Shown: positions 7,176 through 15,287 of the stretch, piece after piece | Layout of the letters: each line of letters starts with the position of its first letter | Position numbering within the stretch: the stretch's first letter is position 1 | Assembly (NCBI GenBank): GCA_028293805.1 | Contig: JAQGOC010000110.1 | Coordinates: 1 to 32,291 of the forward strand | Source of the DNA: Gammaproteobacteria bacterium | GTDB taxonomy: Bacteria; Pseudomonadota; Gammaproteobacteria; Steroidobacterales; Steroidobacteraceae | DNA length: 32,291 bases | Direction: 5' to 3' | The notes under the pieces: generated by a model | Told to the model about the DNA's origin: nothing | The model's database searches: none | The model's input: the letters and a program-made list of their open reading frames with translations, nothing else | Made by a program: the position numbers and the translations under genes

Positions 7176-8093
7176 ATGCTGGACTACGCCTTGCTGTCAG
7201 CGATTAGCGCGGTCGTCCGCGAGGGGAGCTTTGAGCGCGCGGCGCGGGCGCTCAATGTCACTCCCTCCGCGGTGTCGCAACGGGTAAAGCAACTGGAGGA
7301 GCGCCTTGGCGCCGTCCTCATCGTCCGCGGGCAGCCCTGCATCGCCACCGAGACCGGCCGCCTGTTGTGCAGCCATGTCGAGCAGGTGGGCATGCTCGAG
7401 CAGGATCTGCAAGGAGCGTTGCCAAAGCTGACGCAGGCAAACGCTGGCAACGGGCGCGTTACCCTGCGGATCGCGGTAAACGCCGACAGCCTCGGCACCT
7501 GGTTCATCGATGCGATGGCGAAGTTTCTCGGCGCCGAGGCGGTACTGCTGGACGTGGCGCTCGACGACCAGGAGCACACGGTCGAATGGCTGAGATCCGG
7601 CGAGGTACTGGCTGCGGTGACCGCGCATGCACAACCGGTTCAGGGATGTAACAGCATCTCTCTGGGCCGCGTGAACTACGTCGCGGTAGCCAGTCCGGCA
7701 TTCATGGAAAGGCATTTCCCCGAAGGAGTGACGGCCGCCTCGCTCGGTGAAGCCCCCAGCCTTACCTTCAATCGCAAGGATCGGCTGCAATCGCAATGGG
7801 TCCGTCGAGTCTGCCGACGGGAAGTCGATATCCCGACGCACTGGTTTCCCTCGACCCAGGCGTTCATCGACGCCAGCGTGGCCGGCATCGGCTGGGGAAT
7901 GAACCCCGCCACTCTGGTGAAGGAGCATCTTCGAACCGGGTCGCTGGTCGAGCTCGTACCCGGCCGCACTCTGTCCGTCCCGCTATATTGGCAGCACACG
8001 CGGCTGCAGGTACCGATGCTGAGCCGCCTCACCCGTGCCGTCATCGCAGCAGCCAACCAGGCCTCGCTCCAAGGCACGCGCGTCGGGCACTAA
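7176..8093 (+). CDS. argP: ArgP-type LysR family transcriptional regulator
   Basis: A 305-residue LysR regulator. Residues about 3-60 form the winged helix-turn-helix (FERAARALNVTPSAVSQRVK, then QLEERLGAVLIVRG). The rest is the two-lobed effector-binding domain, with LTFNRKDRLQSQW and the C-terminal GWGMNPATLVKEHL segment typical of ArgP/IciA (also called LysG in actinobacteria). ArgP senses arginine and lysine and activates argO; the argO-like exporter is divergent here, supporting the call. The start at ATG 7176 gives the normal N-terminus MLDYALLSAI. Its own expression may be self-regulated through the dyad just upstream. A flavin reductase gene starts 28 bases downstream on the same strand and could be co-transcribed. 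Confidence 0.9.
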   Translation: MLDYALLSAISAVVREGSFERAARALNVTPSAVSQRVKQLEERLGAVLIVRGQPCIATETGRLLCSHVEQVGMLEQDLQGALPKLTQANAGNGRVTLRIAVNADSLGTWFIDAMAKFLGAEAVLLDVALDDQEHTVEWLRSGEVLAAVTAHAQPVQGCNSISLGRVNYVAVASPAFMERHFPEGVTAASLGEAPSLTFNRKDRLQSQWVRRVCRREVDIPTHWFPSTQAFIDASVAGIGWGMNPATLVKEHLRTGSLVELVPGRTLSVPLYWQHTRLQVPMLSRLTRAVIAAANQASLQGTRVGH

Positions 8094-8120
8094 GTCCGTG
8101 ATCGAGATGGGAGATTGGCG

Positions 8121-8690
8121 ATGGCAAAATTGATTGGTATTACCGGCAGCTTGCGGCGTGGGTCCTTCAACACTGCGCTATTGCGCGCTGCGGTTCAGGC
8201 GATGCCATCCGGATCCGAGCTCGTCGCCAAGACCCTACATGGCATTCCACTCTACGACGGCGATGTCGAAACAGCCGACGGAATTCCGCAGGCCGTCGCC
8301 GCGCTCAAGGACGCAGTCGCCGCCGCCGACGGGGTCCTGTTGGTCACCCCCGAATATAACAATAGCATCCCCGGGGTCTTCAAGAACGCGATCGACTGGA
8401 TGTCGCGCCCGCCGGCGGACGCCAAGCGTGTTTTTGGCGGTAAGCCGTTCGCGGTCATGGGCGCTTCCCCTGGAAACTTCGGCACTACGCTGAGCCAAAC
8501 GGCTTGGCTTCCCGTACTGCGCACCTTGGGCACCCACGCGTGGTTCGGAGATCGGCTCATGGTCTCGCGGGCACCAACCATGTTCGACGCAACCGGAGCG
8601 CTCATCGACCCGGCAACCCAGGAGCATCTGAAGCGCTTCATGCTCGGTTTCGTCGATTTCGTGGACCGGTCCACCGCGGCACTCCGATGA
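8121..8690 (+). CDS. NADPH-dependent FMN reductase family protein
   Basis: A 189-residue flavodoxin-like NAD(P)H:FMN or quinone reductase of the ChrR/YieF/SsuE group, cytoplasmic. The FMN phosphate loop is GITGSLRRGSFNTALLR at the N-terminus. The second flavin motif TPEYNNSIPGVFKNAIDW lies near residues 75-93, and GASPGNFGTT contacts the isoalloxazine side. Members reduce quinones, azo dyes or chromate with bound FMN; the in vivo substrate here is open. An upstream TTG at 8115 is in frame, but the ATG at 8121 has GGAGA seven bases before it. The last codon overlaps the ATG of the PhoD gene (ATGA), so the two are translationally coupled, an unusual partnership that suggests shared expression rather than an obvious common pathway. 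Confidence 0.92.
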   Translation: MAKLIGITGSLRRGSFNTALLRAAVQAMPSGSELVAKTLHGIPLYDGDVETADGIPQAVAALKDAVAAADGVLLVTPEYNNSIPGVFKNAIDWMSRPPADAKRVFGGKPFAVMGASPGNFGTTLSQTAWLPVLRTLGTHAWFGDRLMVSRAPTMFDATGALIDPATQEHLKRFMLGFVDFVDRSTAALR

Positions 8691-10759
8691 GTCGGATCAG
8701 TCGGCGGCAATTTCTCGCGGCAGCGGCGGCACTAGGGGCATCGGCTGCGTGGGCCGGTGTGCGACCCTCTTCCTCACGCATCTCGTGGCACGAGCACCGC
8801 GATATGTACCCGGAGGGTGTAGCTTCGGGCGATCCCCAACCCGACAGTGTGCTGCTCTGGACACGCCGGCCCTTCGAATTGGACACGCAAGCGCGGCTAC
8901 TCGTTGAAGTCTCGGAGGACGAGGCGTTCACACGCGTTGTGGCCACGGCACCCACCGTAGTCTCTGCGGCTGCCGACTGGACCTGCCGTGTGTTGGTCGG
9001 AAATCTGAAAGCCGCCCGCGTTTACTGGTACCGCTTTACCGATGAGAAGGGGCTTGGCAGCCGGGTCGGGCGCACGCTTACAGCGCCAGCGCAGAGCGAC
9101 ACGCGCCCGGTGAAGTTTGCCTTCATCAGTTGCCAGAACGCCAACCAGGGCGCGCAGAACGCCTATCGCCGGATGATCTTCGAGGACGAGCGCGCGGCGG
9201 AAGCGGACCGGCTGGGCTTCGTCCTGCACCTGGGCGACTTCATCTACGAGATCGTCTGGTATCCGGAAGATCGCCCGCAGGGCATGTACGACCGGCGCAT
9301 CCGCGACATCGTTCGTTATGGCCATGGCGAGAAGATCGAAGACTTCCACATTCCGACTACAGTCGATGATTACAGGTCCGTCTATCGGGCCTATCTTCAC
9401 GATCCGGATCTCCAGGACGCCCGCGCGCGCTGGCCGTTCGTGGCGATGTGGGACAACCACGAGTTTTCCTGGCGCGGTTGGCAGTCACTGCAGATCTTCA
9501 ACGGCACGACCCGGCCCGCGCAGACTCGCAAAGTGGCGGCCCACCAGGCCTGGTTCGAATACCAGCCCGCGCGCATCCGCAAAGCGAGCGGTGCGTCGCT
9601 GGCGCGGTTCGACCCACCGCGGGTGGTCGATGCTCCGATCAAAAACTTCGACGCTCACGGTCTCGGCCAGGAACCTAACAATCTCGCCGCGCTCGGCAGC
9701 CTCACCGGCTATCGGGCCATGCGTTGGGGACGCAACGTCGAGCTCATCATTACGGACCAGCGCAGCTACCGTTCGCAAGAGCCGACCGGTCGGACGGAGG
9801 CGGCGGTTTTCTCGAGCAAGGACTTCCCCGAGCTCTTCCCTCAGGAGGCACTGGAGATCCTCGATGCCGGCCGCGCGTACGCAGGCGGGAAACCGCCCGA
9901 TACGATCCGGTTCGGCAAGCTCGAGGTGCCTAACTTTCGCAAGGACGAGCCGCCGCAGACCATTCTCGGCGCCGAGCAGAAACAGTGGTTTCTCGACCGC
10001 CTGAAGACCTCCACGGCGACGTGGAAGATCTGGGGAAACACCACCGGGACCCTGGATTTCCGCGCGGACCCGCAGAATCTACCCGCCGGCCTCACGACGC
10101 CCTGGCCGGGCGCGGGGTTCGCGGGATTCGATGGGGGAGATCACAGCACGGCCTACGTCGAGCGCGCGGAAATCTATTCTTTCGTACGCGACCAGGGGAT
10201 CACGGGATTTGCGACGGTTGCCGGCGACCGCCATAGTTTTTGGGCCGGACTCGCGGCGGCGACCCTGCCACCCAACAAGTTCGAACCCGTCGGCGTGGCC
10301 TACGTCACCGGGTCGATCTCCGCCCCGGGCCTCGTCGAGGCATTGGAGCATAAGTTTCCGCAGGACCATCCGTTGCGCGCGCTCTATATCGCCCAACGAC
10401 CTGGAGATCCCCGGCCGCAACCGGCAGTCAACATGCTGCTCCGGCACGGAGTGCGCTCCTGCCTGGAATACCAGCGCAGCGGCGATGCGGACCGGGCGCG
10501 AGGCCTGTCGAACCCCGAGCTCTCGCCGCATCTGTCATTTCTCGATATGGGCGGACACGGCTACGCCACCGTGCGTGCGTCGAGCGATGCGTGGGAATGC
10601 GAGTTCGTTTGTATCCCGCGGCCCGTCGATCGCATTGCCCGCGACGATGGTGGACCCTTACTGTATCGGGTCGTCCATCGCACTCCACTGTGGAAGAAAG
10701 GCGAACGACCGAGGCTGGAGCAACGAGTCGTCGAGGGTAACCCCGAGCTGTCGCTTTAG
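8687..10759 (+). CDS. phoD: PhoD-like alkaline phosphatase, Tat-exported
   Basis: A 690-residue phosphodiesterase/phosphomonoesterase of the PhoD family. The N-terminus MSRISRRQFLAAAAALGASA is a twin-arginine signal, so it should fold in the cytoplasm and act in the periplasm or outside. Next come the N-terminal PhoD beta-domain (GVASGDPQPDSVLLWTR) and the metallophosphatase core with LHLGDFIYE, MWDNHEFSWRGW, TDQRSYRS, WGNTTGT and VAGDRHSFWAG. These supply the Fe/Ca ligands known in B. subtilis PhoD. The protein is about 100 residues longer than B. subtilis PhoD, mostly toward the C-terminus. The true start is the ATG at 8687, overlapping the previous stop. PhoD enzymes release phosphate under starvation, but I see no clear Pho box here. 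Confidence 0.9.
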   Translation: MSRISRRQFLAAAAALGASAAWAGVRPSSSRISWHEHRDMYPEGVASGDPQPDSVLLWTRRPFELDTQARLLVEVSEDEAFTRVVATAPTVVSAAADWTCRVLVGNLKAARVYWYRFTDEKGLGSRVGRTLTAPAQSDTRPVKFAFISCQNANQGAQNAYRRMIFEDERAAEADRLGFVLHLGDFIYEIVWYPEDRPQGMYDRRIRDIVRYGHGEKIEDFHIPTTVDDYRSVYRAYLHDPDLQDARARWPFVAMWDNHEFSWRGWQSLQIFNGTTRPAQTRKVAAHQAWFEYQPARIRKASGASLARFDPPRVVDAPIKNFDAHGLGQEPNNLAALGSLTGYRAMRWGRNVELIITDQRSYRSQEPTGRTEAAVFSSKDFPELFPQEALEILDAGRAYAGGKPPDTIRFGKLEVPNFRKDEPPQTILGAEQKQWFLDRLKTSTATWKIWGNTTGTLDFRADPQNLPAGLTTPWPGAGFAGFDGGDHSTAYVERAEIYSFVRDQGITGFATVAGDRHSFWAGLAAATLPPNKFEPVGVAYVTGSISAPGLVEALEHKFPQDHPLRALYIAQRPGDPRPQPAVNMLLRHGVRSCLEYQRSGDADRARGLSNPELSPHLSFLDMGGHGYATVRASSDAWECEFVCIPRPVDRIARDDGGPLLYRVVHRTPLWKKGERPRLEQRVVEGNPELSL

Positions 10760-10785
10760 AGCGCCGAGAGCGGGCGCCAGCAATG

Positions 10786-10824
10786 CCTCGCCCTGGCCGG
10801 AAATCCCCGGCAAGGCCGGCGAGG
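10786..10824. terminator. Long interrupted hairpin between convergent genes
   Basis: CCTCGCC (10786-10792) pairs with GGCGAGG (10818-10824), and inside it GGCC pairs with GGCC. It sits 26 bases after the phoD stop and directly against the stop of the convergent small gene. It probably limits read-through from both sides; there is no T tract. Confidence 0.4.
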
Positions 10825-11166
10825 TTAAGCGGTTTGGGCGCTCTGAGGCGCTGGCGCTGCAAGCGCCGAACGTCGCCGCTGCTCCTCGTGCACCTGCTCG
10901 AGGGTCAGATGAGTGAGAGTCGCGACCACGCGGAGCACCGAATGCGTCGATTCGCGCGGCAACCGCAGCCCATGCGTCTTTTCCCAAGCGCGGATCCGCG
11001 CCTCGGGTGCATTGAACTCGGAAGTCTGCTCCGCCAGCTCCTGCTGCCGAAGCTCCGCCGCCTGTGACTGCTCGAGCGCCAGGCGGGACCGATAGTCGGT
11101 TATCAACTCGCCAGCGGGACCCGAAGTCGAGGAATGCGAGCTGAAAACCCAGGAGGAGGAAGTCAT
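10825..11166 (-). CDS. Conserved-looking hypothetical protein
   Basis: A 113-residue soluble protein with no signal peptide or membrane segment. The middle (about 28-50) is Ala/Glu/Gln-rich and probably helical. The best-ordered part is NAPEARIRAWEKTHGLRLPR, then THSVLRVVATLTHLTLEQVHEEQRRR, which has the look of a conserved domain and of small proteins I have seen unannotated in related genomes. I cannot name a family. The plus-strand frames over the same bases are low-complexity Arg/Pro/Ser-rich shadows, whereas this frame has a balanced composition, so I take it as the coding one. It is divergent from the nuclease-helicase pair with a 172-base gap that must carry both promoters. The start ATG 11166 has only a weak AGG upstream. 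Confidence 0.6.
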   Translation of the reverse strand: MTSSSWVFSSHSSTSGPAGELITDYRSRLALEQSQAAELRQQELAEQTSEFNAPEARIRAWEKTHGLRLPRESTHSVLRVVATLTHLTLEQVHEEQRRRSALAAPAPQSAQTA

Positions 11167-11338
11167 GAATGCCTACGGTAAGTGGGGCGACGAGGCGCGC
11201 GCCCTTCGTGGGCAGTGTGCGCTTCCCGGCGGCGGATTGATACCTTTACAGTAGCTCTCACCCTCTGATGCTGTATGGACGGCGCGGCCGCATCTCTCCT
11301 AGGCTTAGCGTCCGTTTAGCACTACCCCTATCCACGTC

Positions 11339-12985
11339 GTGAACGCGCACCCGCGTCCCTACTACTACCTGGAGAACTTCAGCCTCGCGCTCGACTGGCT
11401 GCAGAGCCGGTATGGAGAGCTGTTGTCCGCGCAGGAGCAGGCATTCATCCGCGACTTCGGGCGGCTGCCCACAAAATCGAGCGCGCTCATAGCGCGATTG
11501 ATCACGCGTCAAGGCGATTTATTCCGGACCAGTAAGCTCGTCTACGCGGAGATCGGCTGTCCCAAGCGCGCCGCCGCGCCCTTGATCGAGCTTGGCTGGC
11601 TCGATCCAAGGCCATCGCTTTCCTTTCCGAATCTCTGCCGGCTGCTCAGAAAGCCCGAGCTGTTGAGCGCGCTCGCACTGGCGGGCAAGGCGCGATCGGC
11701 GCGCAAAGCAGAGCTGCTGACGCTGGTCGGCGATATCGCCGCGCAGACCCGACCGCTCGATGCGTGGTGGCCGGGCGCGCCCGACCAGGTGTTTCACGTG
11801 ACGATCGCCCCACTGTGCGAACGCCTGAGACTGATGTTCTTCGGTAACTTCCGGCAGACCTGGTCCGAATTCGTGCTCGCGGACCTTGGCATTTTCCGTT
11901 ACGAGAGCGTCGCGCTCGATGAAGCGGCGCGCGCGTTTCAGACCCGCGAGCAAATTGAGCAGTTCCATGCACTGTACCTGTGCCGCGAGCTCGTGCACGC
12001 GCAGGCCCCGCTCGATGAAGTCCTCGCGACACTGCCGCCGCCCCTGGAAAGCAGCGCCTGGATCGAGGCGAAGCGTTCGAAGCTGCTGTTCCTGATCGGC
12101 CAGCGGTGCGAGAAGGCGCGCGAGCTGGCTCAGGCACTGACGGTGTATGCGCAGTGCGGGCATCCGGAGGCGCGGATTCGCACGATTCGGGTGCTCGAAA
12201 AACTCGGACGTTGCGCGGAAGCCACCGAGCTTCTCGCGAGCACGCAAAGAGCGCCCGTCAGCGAGCTCGAAGCTCAGCAGGCGGCGCGCATCCTGCCCCG
12301 TCTGAAGCGCAAGCTCGGGCTGCCGGCCCAACGCGGACGCGTTCGGCACGGCTGGTCCAGTCTGGAATTGGAATTGCCGCGTCCGTTATCGCCCCACCCC
12401 GTCGAGCTCGTCGTCAGCGAACATCTCACCACGCCCGAGGCACCGGTGCTGTACGTCGAGAACACGCTGCTCAACTCGCTGTTTGGCCTTCTATGTTGGG
12501 ATGCGATCTTCGCGCCGATCACCGGGGCCTTCTTCCATGCCTTCCACGCGGCGCCCTCGGACCTGCTGGACGCCGGCTTTCAGCGGCGGCGCGCCGCCCA
12601 GTTCTCGACCTGTCTTGCGCGCCTCGAAACCGGTGAATACCGGTCCGCCATCCTGAGCACCTTCGAGCGAAAGAACGGCATTCAATCACCTTTTGTGGCG
12701 TGGGGGCTGCTGACACGCGAGCTGCTCGAGCTGGCACTCGACTGCCTGCCGGCCGCGCATCTGCGCAAGTGTTTCGAGCGGCTGCTCGGGGACCTGCGTG
12801 CCAATCGCAGCGGTCTGCCGGACCTCATCCAGTTCTGGCCCGGGGAGCGGCGCTATCGCCTCATCGAAGTGAAAGGCCCCGGCGATCGCCTCCAGGACAA
12901 CCAGATCCGATGGCTGGATTTCTGTGCCGGGCAGGGCATCCCGGTCTGCGTCTGCAAAGTCACGTGGCAGGCAGAGCCGTCTTGA
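11339..12985 (+). CDS. FAN1-like VRR-NUC domain nuclease
   Basis: A 548-residue DNA-repair nuclease resembling bacterial FAN1. The C-terminal VRR-NUC domain has the PD-(D/E)xK core: GLPDLIQFW with Asp495, then YRLIEVKGPGDRLQDNQ with Glu510 and Lys512 and a conserved Gln522. The N-terminal half (YYYLENFSLALDWLQSRYG, then a helical domain with FIRDFGRLP...LIARLITRQGDLF) corresponds to the SAP-like/HTH region, and the middle is helical TPR-like. Human FAN1 and Pseudomonas FAN1 cut branched DNA and unhook interstrand crosslinks. The bacterial protein lacks the ubiquitin-binding zinc finger, as expected. Initiation is at GTG 11339. The stop overlaps the TTG start of the helicase gene (TTGA), so the pair is translationally coupled. 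Confidence 0.88.
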   Translation: MNAHPRPYYYLENFSLALDWLQSRYGELLSAQEQAFIRDFGRLPTKSSALIARLITRQGDLFRTSKLVYAEIGCPKRAAAPLIELGWLDPRPSLSFPNLCRLLRKPELLSALALAGKARSARKAELLTLVGDIAAQTRPLDAWWPGAPDQVFHVTIAPLCERLRLMFFGNFRQTWSEFVLADLGIFRYESVALDEAARAFQTREQIEQFHALYLCRELVHAQAPLDEVLATLPPPLESSAWIEAKRSKLLFLIGQRCEKARELAQALTVYAQCGHPEARIRTIRVLEKLGRCAEATELLASTQRAPVSELEAQQAARILPRLKRKLGLPAQRGRVRHGWSSLELELPRPLSPHPVELVVSEHLTTPEAPVLYVENTLLNSLFGLLCWDAIFAPITGAFFHAFHAAPSDLLDAGFQRRRAAQFSTCLARLETGEYRSAILSTFERKNGIQSPFVAWGLLTRELLELALDCLPAAHLRKCFERLLGDLRANRSGLPDLIQFWPGERRYRLIEVKGPGDRLQDNQIRWLDFCAGQGIPVCVCKVTWQAEPS

Positions 12986-15276
12986 CGTACACCATCTCGG
13001 TGCGAGCCCTGTGTGAATTCACTGCGAAACAGGGCGATCTGGATCTGCGGTTTACGCCCTCGCCGTCCGCTCAGGAAGGAATGGAGGGACATGCGATCGT
13101 CGCCGCACGCCGGCGCGCGGGCTATGAAACGGAGCTCGCGCTGGAGGGCGAGTACGCGGAGCTGCAGGTGCGGGGTCGAGCGGATGGCTACGACTCCGCA
13201 GCCAATCTGCTCGAGGAGTTCAAGACCTACCGGGGTCATCTGGAACGCATGCCGCAAAACCACCGGGCGCTGCATTGGGCGCAGGTGCGCATCTATGGCG
13301 CGTTGTTGTGCCGTAAGAGAGCGCTGCAGGAGATTCGCCTGGCGCTCGTCTACTTCGACATCGCGAGCGAACGGGAGACAACGCTCATCGAGCACCACAG
13401 CGCCGAGTCGCTCGAGAGTTATTTCAACGCCCAATGCGCGCGTTTCATCGACTGGGCCCGGCACGAAACGGCCCACCGCACGGCGCGGGATGCCGCTCTC
13501 GAAGCGCTGCAGTTCCCGTTTCCCGACTTTCACTCCGGACAGCGTGAGCTCGCCGAATCGGCCTACCGGACGGTCCGTCGCGGCGGCGCGCTGCTGGCGC
13601 AGGCGCCGACCGGCATCGGCAAAACGGTCGGCACGATCTTTCCCGCCTTGAAAGCGATGCCCGCCGCGGGACTCGACCGTCTGTTCTATCTATCCGCGAA
13701 GACCCCCGGGCGACGTCTGGCGCTCGATGCGCTCGCACGCATCGAAGGGAGCCCTCCCCAACGCTCGCTGCGCGTTCTCGAGCTCGTGGCACGCGAGAAG
13801 GCTTGCGAGAACCCGGACAAAGAGTGTTTTGGGGAGTCGTGTCCACTGGCTCGCGGTTTTTACGAGCGGCTGCCTGCCGCACGCGCGGAGGCAGTCGAGC
13901 GCGCCCTGCTTGACCAGACATCGGTGCGTGAGGTCGCGCGCGCGCACCAGATCTGTCCGTACTATCTCGGACAGGAGTTGATGCGCTGGTCGGACGTCGT
14001 GGTCGGAGACTACAACTACTACTTCGACTCGAGCGCACCGCTGTACGCCCTCACGACGAGTTACCAGTGGAAAGTCTGCGTTCTCGTCGACGAGGCTCAC
14101 AATCTCATCGAGCGGGCGCGCAAGATGTATACGGCCTCTCTCGAACGGACAACATTCGACGCCGTACAGTTCGCGGCTCCCATTGTTCTGAAGACCTCCC
14201 TGGCCAGGGTGGCCCGCGCCTGGAACGAGATGCTGGACGCCCAGACCGAGGCCTACCGCGCGTACGAGCAGGTTCCCGAAGAATTCCTGGGGGCCCTGGA
14301 ACGGTCCGTGGCTGCGATCACCGACCTCGTGGCCGAACATCCTACAGCGCTCGCCGCCGAGCTCGAGGATTTTTACTTCGAGGCCATGCACTTTTGCAGG
14401 CTCGCCGCGGTACTCGACGAGGCCACATTATTCGATGTCACCCGCTCCGCGACGGCGCACGGCGCGAGTGACACGGGACAACAAGTCACCCTCTGCCTGA
14501 GGAATGTCATTCCCCGGCGCTTTCTCGCCCCGCGTTGGGCGGCTACTCACGCCGCGGTGTTGTTTTCCGCCACGCTCAGTCCACCCGAATTCCATCTCGA
14601 TGTGCTGGGCGTGCCGCAAGACAGCCGCCGCATCGACGTCCAATCACCGTTCAGCTCCGAACAACTCTCAATACGTGTGGTGCGCTCGATTTCAACACGG
14701 TGGCGACACCGGGCGGGCTCCGTGCAGCCCATCGTCCGGCTCATGGCGGAGCAGTTCGCGGCCCGTCCGGGCAACTACCTCGCGTTCTTCAGCAGCTTCG
14801 ATTACCTGCAACAGGTCGCCGCGGGCTTCGAAGAGCAGCATCCGGGAATTGCGGCGTGGCGGCAGGAACGCGGCATGTCGGAGCGCGAACGGGAGGGATT
14901 CCTGAGCCGATTCACACCTGATGGGCACGGCATCGGCTTTGCGGTACTAGGCGGCGCGTTCGGTGAAGGCATCGATCTTCCCGGCACACGGCTCATTGGA
15001 GCATTCATTGCAACGCTGGGACTTCCACAGGTGAGCGCCGTGAACGAAGAGATGCAGCGCCGCATGGAGGCGCGGTTTGGCGCCGGATACGAGTACACCT
15101 ATCTATACCCCGGCTTGCAGAAGGTGGTGCAGGCAGCGGGCCGCGTGATTCGCACTACGGAGGATTGCGGGGTGGTTTATCTGATGGATGAGCGCTTCGC
15201 GCAGGCCGGCGTGCGCCGACTCTTCCCGAAATGGTGGAAGGTCGAGTCCGCCTGGAATCGCAGCCGCAACGTCTGA
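12982..15276 (+). CDS. XPD/DinG-type DNA helicase with N-terminal RecB-like nuclease domain
   Basis: A 764-residue superfamily 2 helicase. Residues about 1-125 look like a RecB/Cas4-type PD-(D/E)xK nuclease: GRADGYD (Asp68), LLEEFKTYRG (Glu79, Lys81) and QVRIY (Gln101, Tyr105). The helicase has Walker A QAPTGIGKT (207-215), an iron-sulfur domain with Cys275, Cys282, Cys287 and Cys325, DEAH at 370-373, FSATLSPP, and motif VI QAAGRVIRT. These match the XPD/DinG 5'-3' iron-sulfur helicases. The frame is open from 12700 inside the nuclease gene. The family N-terminus (TYTISVRALCEFTAKQGDL) points to the TTG at 12982; GTG 13000 is an alternative. Coupling to the FAN1-like gene suggests joint action on crosslinked or branched DNA. 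Confidence 0.9.
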   Translation: MTYTISVRALCEFTAKQGDLDLRFTPSPSAQEGMEGHAIVAARRRAGYETELALEGEYAELQVRGRADGYDSAANLLEEFKTYRGHLERMPQNHRALHWAQVRIYGALLCRKRALQEIRLALVYFDIASERETTLIEHHSAESLESYFNAQCARFIDWARHETAHRTARDAALEALQFPFPDFHSGQRELAESAYRTVRRGGALLAQAPTGIGKTVGTIFPALKAMPAAGLDRLFYLSAKTPGRRLALDALARIEGSPPQRSLRVLELVAREKACENPDKECFGESCPLARGFYERLPAARAEAVERALLDQTSVREVARAHQICPYYLGQELMRWSDVVVGDYNYYFDSSAPLYALTTSYQWKVCVLVDEAHNLIERARKMYTASLERTTFDAVQFAAPIVLKTSLARVARAWNEMLDAQTEAYRAYEQVPEEFLGALERSVAAITDLVAEHPTALAAELEDFYFEAMHFCRLAAVLDEATLFDVTRSATAHGASDTGQQVTLCLRNVIPRRFLAPRWAATHAAVLFSATLSPPEFHLDVLGVPQDSRRIDVQSPFSSEQLSIRVVRSISTRWRHRAGSVQPIVRLMAEQFAARPGNYLAFFSSFDYLQQVAAGFEEQHPGIAAWRQERGMSEREREGFLSRFTPDGHGIGFAVLGGAFGEGIDLPGTRLIGAFIATLGLPQVSAVNEEMQRRMEARFGAGYEYTYLYPGLQKVVQAAGRVIRTTEDCGVVYLMDERFAQAGVRRLFPKWWKVESAWNRSRNV

Positions 15277-15287
15277 TGCCCAGCCAC

